Made by a program: the position numbers and the translations under genes. Positions 44,545 to 54,504 of a DNA stretch of 64,000 bases are shown piece after piece. Position 1 is the first letter of the stretch; every line of letters begins with the position of its first letter. This DNA is from Candidatus Venteria ishoeyi (GTDB lineage: Bacteria; Pseudomonadota; Gammaproteobacteria; Beggiatoales; Beggiatoaceae): assembly GCF_030378065.1 (NCBI RefSeq), contig NZ_JAUCGJ010000003.1, forward strand, positions 62,001 through 126,000. The letters run 5' to 3'. The notes beneath the pieces are model-generated. The model saw only the letters and a list, made by a program, of their open reading frames with translations, had not been told where the DNA came from and made no database searches.

Positions 44545-44876
44545 AACTATTCCACTTTAATAAATGTAACTAATGTGACGCAATCCGAATTGACTTTGGT
44601 TTGAACCTTAGGTTTTTTCAGGCTAATCAATATAGCATGGTGCAAAAAACAGTTTTTTTATCTCTTATTCAAAAAATAAAAATGAAGCTTTTTCGTAACG
44701 CCAGAATGTAAATTTAAGGAAGCTAAAATTAGCCCCTTATACCCTTAAAAAAAGCCTCATATTATAACTTAAAATGAATTATTAATATATTAATAACTTA
44801 TAATTTACTGTTATATTTATGAAGCATATAGCGCAAAATACCCCCTTCTGATAGAAGGAGGTAAGGCATTTATTCC
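44545..44876. other. Gap between napB and napC
   Basis: These 332 bases hold no gene. A terminator-like hairpin is at 44841-44861 near napB. The napC-proximal half is AT-rich and would carry any napC promoter. No FNR box is visible in it. Confidence 0.5.
44841..44861 (-). terminator. Possible terminator after napB
   Basis: On the minus strand CCTCCTTCT and AGAAGGGGG pair over 9 bp (one G-T pair) around a 3-base loop and are followed by TATTTT. It begins 16 bases after the napB stop. Confidence 0.55.
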
Positions 44877-45293
44877 TTAAAAGTTATTTTCAACTAAAGG
44901 TTGTGCGTTGACTTGTGGTGCATGACACTGACTACAGAAATAACGGCGTGCTGAAGGTGCTTCTAACTTCTTGCCATCACGATCTAAATAGTGACTTTCA
45001 CCAATTGCTGGCGCTTTTTCCTTTTTATGATTTTTTTGGCTATGGCATTTCATGCAGCTATTATTTTTCAAGCTGATTTTTTCTTTCTCAATGCCATGTG
45101 GGATCATGGGAGGTTGCAACTTATAGCTACGCTTAATCCCGCCTTTTATCTTCTCTTGTTTCTTTTTATCGAACATTTCAGCACCTTTGTTGAGATCATG
45201 AGCACCTCGCAAGGATTGAACTTCCGCAGTTGCCGTAAGAGACAACATTGATGCCACGATGCCTACCATTAATGCTTGAATCATTTTTTTCAT
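44877..45293 (-). CDS. napB: Periplasmic diheme cytochrome NapB
   Basis: A 138-residue exported subunit of the periplasmic nitrate reductase. A signal peptide (MIQALMVGIVASMLSLTATA) is followed by PPMIPHGI and two heme motifs, CMKCH and CSQCH. ATG 45293 is chosen because GGAGG lies 7 bases upstream; a GTG at 45305 is in frame but overlaps that site. It transfers electrons from NapC to NapA. Confidence 0.95.
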   Translation of the reverse strand: MKKMIQALMVGIVASMLSLTATAEVQSLRGAHDLNKGAEMFDKKKQEKIKGGIKRSYKLQPPMIPHGIEKEKISLKNNSCMKCHSQKNHKKEKAPAIGESHYLDRDGKKLEAPSARRYFCSQCHAPQVNAQPLVENNF

Positions 45294-45325
45294 GATGCCC
45301 TCCACCAGGCTAAATATGTCAGACG

Positions 45326-46216
45326 CTAATGCGCCTTATCTTTAACTACACTCACTTTGATTTGGTTTTCAAAACGCAAACCGAATTTGAAGACGTCTTC
45401 CGAGCAGACATCAATACAGCGACCACAATTAGTGCATTCTGCCGCTGAAATCACCGGCCCGATACCCTTACCCGCACCTTTCAGTGCAGGTTTTATCACT
45501 TGCGGCTCAGGACAAACAACAAAGCAGTCCATACAATCATTACAAGCTTCACGCTTATCAGCGCGCACCCGCAATGGACTAAACCGCCCTAATAAACTGT
45601 ATAAGCCCCCCATAGGACAGAGATGACTACACCAGCCACGTTTGGCAATCAGCAGGTCAAACAGGAAAATAGCAATCACTACCGCCCAGGCCAGACCGAC
45701 ACCAAAGATGATTCCCCGGTGTAAAATGGACACCGGATTAAACATCTCGTAAGCCATGCTGTTGGTCATTGCCGCCAGGATAAGCACCATTGCCAGCATC
45801 CAGTAACGCAGATTTCTGGAAAAACGTGCACCGCCACGAATACCTAAATACCTTCTCAGCCAGAAAGCGGCATCGGTAATCAGATTTACGGGGCAAACCC
45901 ACGAACAATAAACCCTGCCGCCAACGAGCAGATAAAACAGCACAACAATCAGAAAACCGATAATGGCATCCACCGCAGGCACAAAACCTGTTGCCAGTAT
46001 TTGCAAAAATAGAATCGGTTCCGTCATGGGCACAGTATCAAACAATAAGCTGGATGACAGATTACCTTTGATAATCCAGATACCGGCTAAAGGCCCAAGC
46101 AGGAATAACAGCATGACTGCCACCTGACTGAAGCGTCTTAGCAACAACCACTTATGTGCACCCAGCCAGCCTTTGGCTTTAATAGCATCCCGCCCAATTT
46201 CGCCAGACTTAATCAT
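45326..46216 (-). CDS. napH: Membrane quinol-oxidising iron-sulfur protein NapH
   Basis: A 296-residue protein with four to five membrane helices, the conserved CSWVCPVN and CSHLCPMG loops, and a C-terminal pair of 4Fe-4S motifs (CNDCMDCFVVCP and CTNCGRCIDVC). NapH works with NapG to feed electrons from quinols to the reductase. It starts 2 bases after the napG stop and is followed by napB after 32 bases. Confidence 0.95.
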   Translation of the reverse strand: MIKSGEIGRDAIKAKGWLGAHKWLLLRRFSQVAVMLLFLLGPLAGIWIIKGNLSSSLLFDTVPMTEPILFLQILATGFVPAVDAIIGFLIVVLFYLLVGGRVYCSWVCPVNLITDAAFWLRRYLGIRGGARFSRNLRYWMLAMVLILAAMTNSMAYEMFNPVSILHRGIIFGVGLAWAVVIAIFLFDLLIAKRGWCSHLCPMGGLYSLLGRFSPLRVRADKREACNDCMDCFVVCPEPQVIKPALKGAGKGIGPVISAAECTNCGRCIDVCSEDVFKFGLRFENQIKVSVVKDKAH

Positions 46217-46218
46217 GC

Positions 46219-47085
46219 TTATTCTCCCAATCCACGGTTCAGTGCATCAATCGCACTATTAGGATCGGGCGATTCGGCATCATCTATAATCAGACCTTCA
46301 CCATCATGCTCATAACGCACCCCTTCAGGCAGGTTATAACGGTGTTCGGTATCCGGCGTCACCAGGGCTTGACCAGCCTTGGATTTTTCTTCCCAGCCTT
46401 TACGGTAGTGCGAACCTAATTCACCTTGTACCAGAGGGTTGGGCAGCACGCGAATTGCCGATTCTTCAAGAATACAAACCTCTTCACATTTGCCACAGCC
46501 AGTACAGGCATCAGAATGCACCACCGGAATAAACAGGGCATGTTTACCAGAACGTTCGTTATGCCGTTTTTCCAGCGTTATTGCCTTGCCTCGGATAGGA
46601 CAGATGTTGAAACAGACCTCGCAGCGCAAACCTAGAAAAGCAATGCAGGTTTCTTCATCAGAAACCACCGCCAGACCCATTCTAGCCTCATTAATATCAG
46701 TCAGCTCATGGCTGAGCGCGCCAGTGGGACAGACCGGTATGCAAGGAATGTCTTCACACATCTCACAACCGGCTTCACGGGCGTAAAAGTAAGGCGTGCC
46801 CATCGGCAGATCATCCCCCATCTTAGCCAGATGAAGCATGTCATAGGGGCAATCACGCACGCACAAACCACAACGGGTACAGGCAGCGAGAAAGTCCATT
46901 TCCGGTAAAGCACCTGGCGGACGCAATGCATTTGCGGGCAGAGCACCTGCACGCTGCGAATAAACGCCAATACCAAGTCCCAGCAGACCAACGCCGCAAG
47001 CGGTTCTGGCACTATCGACCAGAAACTGCCTGCGGGTTGTTTGCTGTGAGTCACCTTTTACTTTATTCCTGTTTTGGTCGCTCAT
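46219..47085 (-). CDS. napG: Periplasmic ferredoxin-type protein NapG
   Basis: A 288-residue protein with a twin-arginine signal (RRQFLVDSARTACGVGLLGL) and four 4Fe-4S binding groups, including CTRCGLCVRDCP, CEMCEDIPCIPVCP, CEVCFNICP and CTGCGKCEEVC. It forms an electron relay with NapH. It lies 77 bases after napA, separated by a strong hairpin. Confidence 0.95.
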   Translation of the reverse strand: MSDQNRNKVKGDSQQTTRRQFLVDSARTACGVGLLGLGIGVYSQRAGALPANALRPPGALPEMDFLAACTRCGLCVRDCPYDMLHLAKMGDDLPMGTPYFYAREAGCEMCEDIPCIPVCPTGALSHELTDINEARMGLAVVSDEETCIAFLGLRCEVCFNICPIRGKAITLEKRHNERSGKHALFIPVVHSDACTGCGKCEEVCILEESAIRVLPNPLVQGELGSHYRKGWEEKSKAGQALVTPDTEHRYNLPEGVRYEHDGEGLIIDDAESPDPNSAIDALNRGLGE

Positions 47086-47123
47086 GACAATTTACTCTAA
47101 GGCCAGTGTTCCATCACCAACAA

Positions 47124-47153
47124 AATACTGATATGCGAAGGCATATCAGTATT
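47124..47153. terminator. Hairpin between napA and napG (possible attenuator)
   Basis: AATACTGATATGC and GCATATCAGTATT form a perfect 13-bp stem with a 4-base loop (GAAG on plus, CTTC on minus). On the minus strand it is followed by TTG after the A-T end (TATTTTG), so termination would be partial. It may alternatively stabilise or process the upstream napFDA message. Confidence 0.65.
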
Positions 47154-47162
47154 CTTCCATCT

Positions 47163-49700
47163 TTACGCCTTCACAACCTTGACCGCACACTTTTTGTAAT
47201 CCGTTTCTTTAGAAAGCGGATCAGTCTGGTCAAGCGTGACCTTATTGATCAAACGACCAGCGTCAAACCAAGGCACAAACACCAGTCCCTCTGGTGGACG
47301 GTTACGACCACGGGTCTCTACGCGGGTGGTGATTTCACCGCGACGGGAAATTACTTTGACCTTGGAGCCATCACGCAGTCTGCGTTTTTTGGCATCTTTA
47401 GGATGCATATAGACCAAAGCATCAGGCACGGCACGATACAACTCAGGTACACGACGGGTCATGGAACCTGAATGCCAGTGCTCTAATACGCGACCGGTAC
47501 ACAGCCACATATCGTATTCAGCGTCCGGTGGCTCAGCTGCAGGTTCATAAGGCGCGGTAATGATATTAGCCTTGCCGTCTGGTTTGCCATAGAACTGGAG
47601 GCCGGAACCTTTGGCGACATGAGGATCATAACCTTCACGGAAACGCCACAGGGTTTCTTTACCATCAATAACTGGCCAGCGAATACCACGCGCTTTATGA
47701 TAGGCATCAAAATCAGCCATTTCATGACCTTTTTTAGGCTTATCGTCTGCGGTATTAAACATGCGATATTCTTCAAACAAGCCTTTTTGTGGATAAAAAC
47801 CGAAGTGTTTGGCTTCGTCATTATCATACTTGTTGCCCCGATCATCAGTCACTTGTTCCGCTGGGAACTTGTCGATCTGACCATTGGTATACAATATGTC
47901 ATATAAGGTCTTATCGGCATATTCCGGCTTTTGTGCAATCAGGTCTTCTGGCCAGACATCTTTGACTTTGACGTACTTGGCAAATTCCATCAACTGCCAC
48001 AAATCGGACTTGGAATCACCTGGTGCAGCAACCTGTTGACGCCAGAACTGGGTACGGCGCTCGGCATTACCATAAGCACCTTCTTTCTCAATCCACATTG
48101 CGGTGGGCAGCACTAAATCGGCACCCATCGCAGATATGGTTGGATAGGGATCACTGACGGCAATAAAGTTATCAGGATTACGCCAACCCGGATAAGACTC
48201 GTCATTGAAGTTAGCGGCTGCCTGGAGGTTGTTATTACACATGACCCAGAAGGTATTCATGACCCCATCTTTTAAGGCGCGGTGCATGGCAACAGCGTGA
48301 ATCAGGGTTTTACCCATTTTCGGATCATTGGCGCGAGGAATCGTGCCTTCTGGCAGTTTCCATACTTTTTCAGCAAATTTACAGTGTGCTTCTTTTTTAA
48401 CCACTAAATCTGCTGGCAGGCGGTGAGTAAAGGTACCCACTTCGCGTGCAGTACCGCAGGCAGAAGGTTGACCGGTCAGTGAGAATGGGCTGTTGCCAGG
48501 CTCAGAGATTTTACCCATCAATAAGTGGATATTGTAAACCAGGCCATTGACCCAAACGCCACGGGTATGTTGATTAAAGCCCATAGTCCAGAAGGAAGAG
48601 ACTTTCTTTTTAGGATCGGCATAGGCTTTGGCCAGACGTTCCAGATTTTCCTTAGGCACACCGGATAACTTGCTGGTGTATTCCAGGGTGTAAGGTTCTA
48701 AGGACTTGGCATATTCTTCAAAAGTGATGCCGGACAGCTTGCCTTTACCTGGGTTCTTCGCCGCTTTTTCAAGTGGATGCGTTGGACGCAGACCATAACC
48801 AATATCGGTCGGGGTCTTTTTGAAATTAACGTGCTTATCGATAAATTCCTGGTTATACGCCTTGTTTTGAACAATATAGTTGGCAATATAGTTGGCAATC
48901 GCTAAGTCGGTCTGTGGTACGAAGGTGACTTCGTTATCAGCCAATTCATAGGAGCGGTGCTCATAAGTTGACATCACATGCACTTCACAACCGGGTTTGG
49001 TCAGACGGGTATCTGTCAGACGTGACCACAGGATTGGGTGCATTTCTGCCATATTCGCGCCCCACAGCACAAATACATCGGCGTGTTCCAGATCGTCATA
49101 ACAGCCCATAGGCTCATCAATGCCGAAACCACGCATGAAAGCGCCTACCGCTGAAGCCATGCAATGACGCGCATTAGGCTCTAAGCTGTTGGAACGGAAA
49201 CCGGCTTTCATCAATTTAGATGCGGCATAACCTTCCCATACGGTCCATTGACCAGAGCCGAACATGCCCACGCCTTTAGGGCCTTTTTTACGGGCTGCAA
49301 TCCATTTTTCTGCCATGGTTTTGAAGGCTTCATCCCAGGAAACCGGTTCAAATTTACCATTTTTATCGTATTTGCCGTCTGTTTTACGCAGCAAAGGTTG
49401 GGTCAGGCGATCTTTTCCGTAAAGAATCTTCGGCAAGAAGTAGCCTTTAATACAGTTAAGACCACGGTTAACCGCTGCATCAGGGTCACCCTGAGATGCA
49501 ACAACTTTACCGTCTTTCACGCCCATTAATACACTGCAACCGGTGCCGCAATAGCGACACGCCGCCTTATCCCAGCGAATGCCGTCATCCTGCTTTTCCG
49601 CAGCAAGTGCTTCTTTGGCACCGGGAATGGTTATCCCTGCGACAGAGGCCGTTGCTACAATGGCATTGGTTTTAATAAAATCCCGCCGTGTTTGTTTCAT
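47163..49700 (-). CDS. napA: Periplasmic nitrate reductase catalytic subunit NapA
   Basis: An 845-residue molybdoenzyme reducing nitrate to nitrite in the periplasm. The Tat signal ([19 protein letters not shown]) precedes the 4Fe-4S motif [13 protein letters not shown] with the fourth Cys in GLNCIKGYF. The molybdenum-ligating Cys is in NARHCMASA. Length matches the family (828 in Escherichia coli). The start overlaps the napD stop (ATGTCATGA) and GAGG lies upstream. Confidence 0.98.
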   Translation of the reverse strand: MKQTRRDFIKTNAIVATASVAGITIPGAKEALAAEKQDDGIRWDKAACRYCGTGCSVLMGVKDGKVVASQGDPDAAVNRGLNCIKGYFLPKILYGKDRLTQPLLRKTDGKYDKNGKFEPVSWDEAFKTMAEKWIAARKKGPKGVGMFGSGQWTVWEGYAASKLMKAGFRSNSLEPNARHCMASAVGAFMRGFGIDEPMGCYDDLEHADVFVLWGANMAEMHPILWSRLTDTRLTKPGCEVHVMSTYEHRSYELADNEVTFVPQTDLAIANYIANYIVQNKAYNQEFIDKHVNFKKTPTDIGYGLRPTHPLEKAAKNPGKGKLSGITFEEYAKSLEPYTLEYTSKLSGVPKENLERLAKAYADPKKKVSSFWTMGFNQHTRGVWVNGLVYNIHLLMGKISEPGNSPFSLTGQPSACGTAREVGTFTHRLPADLVVKKEAHCKFAEKVWKLPEGTIPRANDPKMGKTLIHAVAMHRALKDGVMNTFWVMCNNNLQAAANFNDESYPGWRNPDNFIAVSDPYPTISAMGADLVLPTAMWIEKEGAYGNAERRTQFWRQQVAAPGDSKSDLWQLMEFAKYVKVKDVWPEDLIAQKPEYADKTLYDILYTNGQIDKFPAEQVTDDRGNKYDNDEAKHFGFYPQKGLFEEYRMFNTADDKPKKGHEMADFDAYHKARGIRWPVIDGKETLWRFREGYDPHVAKGSGLQFYGKPDGKANIITAPYEPAAEPPDAEYDMWLCTGRVLEHWHSGSMTRRVPELYRAVPDALVYMHPKDAKKRRLRDGSKVKVISRRGEITTRVETRGRNRPPEGLVFVPWFDAGRLINKVTLDQTDPLSKETDYKKCAVKVVKA

Positions 49701-49957
49701 GACATAGTTTCCTCTTTGGTTGGTTCTTCATCTTCACGCTGATGGTAAATCATTGATGCCGATAGCACACCTTCCAGTCGCTGTATAGCGAGCATGGAAT
49801 CCGCCATTTGATCTTCATCATCCTCTTCCAAGGTAACCACCGCACGTCCTTCTTCACTAATTCCATGGACTTCCACACCCGGTATGGCAAGCAATCGTTG
49901 CTCTACGGCTGCAAACCCTTCTGGATGCGCATGAACCAGAATCCCGCAAATATTCAT
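49697..49957 (-). CDS. napD: Tat proofreading chaperone NapD
   Basis: An 86-residue ferredoxin-fold chaperone that binds the NapA signal peptide. The start [13 protein letters not shown] and [16 protein letters not shown] segment are typical. It overlaps napF by 4 bp and napA by 4 bp. The Asp/Glu-rich tail is usual. Confidence 0.93.
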   Translation of the reverse strand: MNICGILVHAHPEGFAAVEQRLLAIPGVEVHGISEEGRAVVTLEEDDEDQMADSMLAIQRLEGVLSASMIYHQREDEEPTKEETMS

Positions 49958-50508
49958 GCAATCTCCTCTTGTTGATCCCGATCTAATGGTGATTCGGGCT
50001 GCTGCTCAAGCATGTGACTCACACTTACCGCATCAACTGGACAAACGGAAACACAAGCACCACAGCCTGTGCATTTATTATTTTCAATAGAAAGATCAGC
50101 ACGACCGCCGACCTTGAGTTTGAAACGGATAGCACGGGTATCACAAACATCGCCGCAACTACGACAGGTGATCCCCTTTGTTGATAGGCACCGATCATTG
50201 ATTTGCGCAACCATTGACCATGGCGGGTCAATTTCGCGACTCAATGCCCCGGTTTTGCAGACGGTAACACAATCACCACAGAAACTGCATTCTCCCTGCT
50301 TAAAATTAACACCTGGAAATCCGCCATCAGTCATCACAATAACATGTTCTTCACAGCTTTTAATACAATCGCCACAGCGAGAACAAAGTGTGTGAAATGA
50401 AGATAAAACTGCCCAGGGTGGACGTAATGGCAATTGGCCTAGATCACGAACACGACCTCGGAGCAAATTTCGGCGGCTAATATCCACGGTAGTTGAATGC
50501 ATTCCCAT
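49954..50508 (-). CDS. napF: Ferredoxin-type protein NapF
   Basis: A 184-residue cytoplasmic iron-sulfur protein thought to help mature NapA. It starts with ISRRNLLRGR and has Cys groups CSRCGDCIKSCEEH, CSFCGDCVTVC, CRSCGDVCDTR and CTGCGACVSVCP. ATG 50508 is used; TTG 50511 and ATG 50502 are alternatives and none has a good ribosome binding site. It is the first gene of the operon, behind an FNR-type promoter. Confidence 0.92.
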   Translation of the reverse strand: MGMHSTTVDISRRNLLRGRVRDLGQLPLRPPWAVLSSFHTLCSRCGDCIKSCEEHVIVMTDGGFPGVNFKQGECSFCGDCVTVCKTGALSREIDPPWSMVAQINDRCLSTKGITCRSCGDVCDTRAIRFKLKVGGRADLSIENNKCTGCGACVSVCPVDAVSVSHMLEQQPESPLDRDQQEEIA

Positions 50509-50533
50509 CAAAATTGTAATGATAATCGGGCTT

Positions 50534-50575
50534 AGTGTAGCTTAACGCTAAGTAATGATAATTGATAAAGATCAA
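50534..50575 (-). promoter_or_regulatory. FNR-dependent promoter of napFDAGHB
   Basis: TTGATAAAGATCAA (50562-50575) is a perfect FNR consensus (TTGAT-N4-ATCAA). On the minus strand a TACACT hexamer at 50539-50534 fits a -10 box placing the FNR centre near -41.5, the class II position. This predicts induction by oxygen limitation. The start codon is about 20 bases past the predicted start site. Confidence 0.8.
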
Positions 50576-50856
50576 TGCGTCTGGAGTTCAAACGATGCAG
50601 CTACCCTAAACCTTTCAAGGTTTTTTTTCAAAATTTTTTTACCTAGTATTACAAAGATTAATATAGATTATAAAAACCAGGTATCTTTACGTATATTCAT
50701 TGGCAAGTCAATTGCTGTAGTCTTTAATAAACCAAATAAAATTTGTTTACAAACAATATATTAGAATCTTCTGATAAAGGAATTAACAAGATTCTGCTAT
50801 CAATCACCCACTCACTACCCTGAATACGCCAGGAAATTTCATATTGGGCCTTGCTT

Positions 50857-50967
50857 ATGAAAACATTACAAAAAATACTCGCTACCCCTATCGGTATCTT
50901 GCTGATATACGGCGTTTTATTCGCAATAGGATTTGGCAGCGGCCTATGGAGCTTCACCCAGTTTTAG
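50857..50967 (+). CDS. Possible 36-residue membrane peptide divergent from nap
   Basis: ATG 50857 opens a 36-codon frame: a basic start (MKTLQKIL) and one hydrophobic helix (GILLIYGVLFAIGFGSG), ending before TAG 50965. It is shaped like small NapE-type proteins, but I cannot assign it. Ribosome binding is weak. The stop overlaps the 3' end of the convergent marR-type gene. The rest of 50576-50856 holds no clear feature. Confidence 0.4.
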   Translation: MKTLQKILATPIGILLIYGVLFAIGFGSGLWSFTQF

Positions 50968-51434
50968 GATGTTGATAATCGTGCCAGTCTTTGCTGTATA
51001 TCCTGCAAAGTCTGGCTACTCTGTTGCAGTGCCTTGGTATCCAGGTTTTGTCCCAGCAACTTAATCAAACGCTCGATTTTCCCGGATAAAATACTTAACT
51101 GCTTTTCGCCCTGCGGCGTTAAACTCAAAAAGGCTTCTCTTGGATTATTGAGATTTTTGGCCGTGGCAACTGCACCTTGCTCAATAAGTTGTTCTACCAT
51201 CTTTTTGACACTTTCCTGTGGCAGCGCACGTTCTGCTGCGAGTTGTGAGACATGTGCCTCACCACCAGCGGCAGCAATGCTACGCATCAGATTCCACGCC
51301 CCCAGACCCTCGTCAGAAACCATGCCTAAGTTTCTACCGATACCTTGCAGGCGAAAAAAAGTCTGAAAAACATCCCAGATCAAGGTTTCCAGGGCGCGTT
51401 CTGATTCCGAAAGGTTACTTGCTGAAAAATTCAT
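50964..51434 (-). CDS. MarR family transcriptional regulator
   Basis: A 156-residue winged-helix protein: helix-turn-helix in HVSQLAAERALPQESVKKMV, then a wing (NPREAFLSLTPQGEKQL), flanked by dimerisation helices. The start overlaps the stop of the malic enzyme gene, so the two are co-transcribed. The ligand is unknown. It may regulate the malic enzyme, but no operator is evident. Confidence 0.88.
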   Translation of the reverse strand: MNFSASNLSESERALETLIWDVFQTFFRLQGIGRNLGMVSDEGLGAWNLMRSIAAAGGEAHVSQLAAERALPQESVKKMVEQLIEQGAVATAKNLNNPREAFLSLTPQGEKQLSILSGKIERLIKLLGQNLDTKALQQSSQTLQDIQQRLARLSTS

Positions 51435-53113
51435 TACACATAACTCCGATAATGAGGTTCATACATTCTCTGCTGGATATCTGCCAGCAAATCATCTGGT
51501 TTTGCCGCACTCGCAAGCCCCTGCTCATAGGCTAACTGCGCAACAGCAACTGCAATTTGTAAAGAAACAGCGCGAATACTGCTTAATGCCGGGTAAATCC
51601 GGCCTTTTTCCAAATCAGTTTCACTCACTTGCTCTGACAAGGTTTTGGCGGCAATAAAAAACATTTGATCCGTTACCCGGGTGCTTTGCGCGGCAATCAC
51701 ACCTAAACCGACACCGGGGAAAATATAGGCATTATTACCCTGTCCCGGCACAAATTGCCGACCTTTGTAATCCACTGGGGCAAAGGGGCTGCCACTGGCA
51801 AAAATTGCGCGTCCTTCAGTATGCTTATAGGCTTGTTCAGCAGTACACTCTGCTTTAGAGGTTGGATTAGAGAGTGCAAAAATAACTGGGCGTTCGTGAT
51901 AAGTCGCCATTGCTTCCAAGACTTCGGAAGTAAAACTCCCGGCCTGCCCGGATACACCGATAATTGCTGTGGGCTTTAAGTCGTGTACTGCCTGTAAAAA
52001 GCTTTCCGCTGGCGGATGTTCATGGGCATATAAGGCCTTATGCTTGTTTAAGCCATCACGCCCCGCGATAACCAGCCCCCTGGAATCTACGAACCAGCAG
52101 CGCTTTAAGGCTTCAGTTTCACTCATGCCTTCTGCAATCATCGCGGTGCAAATCATATGGGCAATACCCATACCAGCCTCGCCTGCCCCCATAAACAAGA
52201 CTTTTTGCTCAGCGATGGATTTTCTGGAAATGCGCAATGCCGCATAAAGCCCTGCCAGCGCAACCGACCCCGTACCTTGAATGTCATCGTTAAAGCTGCA
52301 AATACGGTCTTGATATTTTTCCAGCATACGAAAAGCATTATGATTGGCAAAATCTTCAAACTGTACCAATGCGTGTGGATACAACGCCTGTACTGCCTGA
52401 ATAAATTCTTCAACTAATGCATCATAAGCCTCACCTGTTAAACGCGCCTGCGGCAAACCCGTATAAAAAGGATCGTCTAATAATTTTTGATTATTGGTAC
52501 CAACATCCAGCAATACCGGCAAACAATGATCGGGCAAAACGCCAGCACAAGCAGTATACAAAGATAATTTACCCACCGGAATGCCCATGCCAAAAGCACC
52601 CAGATCGCCTAAACCCAGGATACGTTCGCCATCAGTCACCACAATAACCCGCACATCTTTAATCGGCCAGTTTTGTAATAAGTTTTTAATGTCGCCTTTA
52701 TCTGCCGCAGACAGATAAATGCCTTGTGGATCCTGAAAAATATGTCCATATTTTTGACAGGCATAACCTACAGTCGGGGTATAAATAATCGGCATCAATT
52801 CTTCAAGGTTTTCAATGATTGTACGATAAAACAGGGTTTCATTCCGATTATGCAAAGCCATCAAATAAACAAACTGATCCAGCGGCGAAGCTAAGTCTCT
52901 GACCCGTCGCAAAATACGTTGCATCTGATCATCTTGTGCATAAATGCGGGGGGGAAGCAGACCACGTAAATTGAGCACATCCCGTTCTTCAAGCGTAAAC
53001 GCCATACCCTTATTGAGTCGGGGGTTGTTGATAATTGCACAGCCTGTCGGTAATTCTTCAACAGACAGGGCGATGCCAGTATGGGTCGATAACGCATTCT
53101 CAAAAACGGTCAT
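51434..53113 (-). CDS. maeA: NAD-dependent malic enzyme
   Basis: A 559-residue decarboxylating malate dehydrogenase (malate to pyruvate). The features are GLLPPRIYAQ, MPIIYTPTVG, VTDGERILGLGDLG (substrate and metal region) and the NAD fold LFMGAGEAGMGIA. FNDDIQGT is the classic malic enzyme motif. Length matches the 560-residue class. AGGAG lies before ATG 53113. Confidence 0.95.
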   Translation of the reverse strand: MTVFENALSTHTGIALSVEELPTGCAIINNPRLNKGMAFTLEERDVLNLRGLLPPRIYAQDDQMQRILRRVRDLASPLDQFVYLMALHNRNETLFYRTIIENLEELMPIIYTPTVGYACQKYGHIFQDPQGIYLSAADKGDIKNLLQNWPIKDVRVIVVTDGERILGLGDLGAFGMGIPVGKLSLYTACAGVLPDHCLPVLLDVGTNNQKLLDDPFYTGLPQARLTGEAYDALVEEFIQAVQALYPHALVQFEDFANHNAFRMLEKYQDRICSFNDDIQGTGSVALAGLYAALRISRKSIAEQKVLFMGAGEAGMGIAHMICTAMIAEGMSETEALKRCWFVDSRGLVIAGRDGLNKHKALYAHEHPPAESFLQAVHDLKPTAIIGVSGQAGSFTSEVLEAMATYHERPVIFALSNPTSKAECTAEQAYKHTEGRAIFASGSPFAPVDYKGRQFVPGQGNNAYIFPGVGLGVIAAQSTRVTDQMFFIAAKTLSEQVSETDLEKGRIYPALSSIRAVSLQIAVAVAQLAYEQGLASAAKPDDLLADIQQRMYEPHYRSYV

Positions 53114-53425
53114 GCAGTTCTCCTATAGATAAAAAAATGGATGACAAAGGTTTTACCTGCCACTATCAAAGGTGTCAAGTTACAGCGTATTACGTTGGTT
53201 ACAAATTTTTTACACGGTAGGGCAGAGGTGAGCTGCTAAGTCAGCATATTTATCCTTATAGTGTAAGTTTTTACCTACTTAATATCACTTTAAGCATAGC
53301 TGTGCTGAGCAATTAATGATAATATTTCCATTTTATTACTCAAGAAACAAAATTTTCATAATACCTGAATATTATGCAAAAATAGTTTTTACGTAATACC
53401 AATAAATCATAGAGGTTACTCAAAT
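53114..53425. other. Divergent intergenic region
   Basis: This 312-bp region must hold promoters for both flanking genes. An inverted repeat CATAATA and TATTATG flanks 6 bases near 53358-53378 and could be an operator. No gene is seen. Confidence 0.4.
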
Positions 53426-54412
53426 ATGTTCGCGCGCGTGGCGATTATTATCACTGTTTATTTGTTCACCTGCTTTACACCGGCGGTTTATGCACAAAAT
53501 GCTAAAAAGATTTTATTTATAAATTCTTACCATCAGGGGTATGCCTGGAGTGATGGTATTATCGAAGGTGTCCGCTCGGTATTAGATAATCCCACACTTA
53601 AAACCCAATTTAAGCAGGGTCTTAAATTGGAAATGATCGAGATGGATACAAAACGCAATCATGATGAGCAGTTTCGCCAGAAAGCTGCATTAAGGGTAAA
53701 AAATAAAATTGAAAGTTTTCAACCTGATGTGGTCATTGCAGCGGATGATAATGCCTCCAGATATGTGATCAAAGCTTATTATCAGGATTCTGACTTACCT
53801 TTTGTATTTTGTGGGCTGAACTGGGACTCCTCGATTTATGGTTTTCCCTACAAAAATGTTACAGGCATGGAGGAGGTTTCACTGCTGCCACAAGTATTAA
53901 ATCATTTGAAAACCTATGCCAAAAATAAAAAAAGCATTGGTTTTATCGCCGGGAATGCAGAAACTTCCAGGAAAGAACTTAAATATCACCACAAACTATT
54001 TAATATACAATACGATAAGGTATATTTTGTCAATAGCTTTGCACAGTGGAAAGAAAAATACCTGCAATTACAAGATGAAGTGGACATGTTAATGATGCTT
54101 AATCACGCCGGTATTAATGACTGGGATATTGAGGCAGCCAAGCATTTTGTAGAAAAAAATACCCAAATTCCCAGTGGTACCATGAACAAATGGGATATGC
54201 CTTATGCCATGCTGGGCATTACCAAAATTGCACAGGAACAGGGGCGTTGGGCGGCACATGCCAGTTTGAAAATTATTCAGGGCATTAAACCCAGGGAAAT
54301 TGCCATTACTCAAAATACAGAAGGCAAACTCATCTTAAATATGCGTATTGTGAACAAATTAGGTATTCATATTGCTTTACCCTTATTACGGATCGCAACT
54401 TTTGTTAAATAA
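53426..54412 (+). CDS. Periplasmic substrate-binding-like protein
   Basis: A 328-residue protein with a signal peptide (VAIIITVYLFTCFTPAVYA) and an ABC_sub_bind-type (PF04392-like) fold. The features are KKILFINSYHQGYAWSDG, PDVVIAADDNASRYVI and DLPFVFCGLNWD. No transporter genes are near. The next gene is a sensor kinase, so this protein probably presents a ligand to it. AGAGG precedes the ATG. The ligand is unknown. Confidence 0.8.
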   Translation: MFARVAIIITVYLFTCFTPAVYAQNAKKILFINSYHQGYAWSDGIIEGVRSVLDNPTLKTQFKQGLKLEMIEMDTKRNHDEQFRQKAALRVKNKIESFQPDVVIAADDNASRYVIKAYYQDSDLPFVFCGLNWDSSIYGFPYKNVTGMEEVSLLPQVLNHLKTYAKNKKSIGFIAGNAETSRKELKYHHKLFNIQYDKVYFVNSFAQWKEKYLQLQDEVDMLMMLNHAGINDWDIEAAKHFVEKNTQIPSGTMNKWDMPYAMLGITKIAQEQGRWAAHASLKIIQGIKPREIAITQNTEGKLILNMRIVNKLGIHIALPLLRIATFVK

Positions 54413-54504
54413 TTGATTATGCAAGCCGATTTATTTGCCTGATCATTTTTACTTTGAATCTGATTTTATTCATACCTTATAGCCACTGAAAAACTGCCAG
54501 ACAC

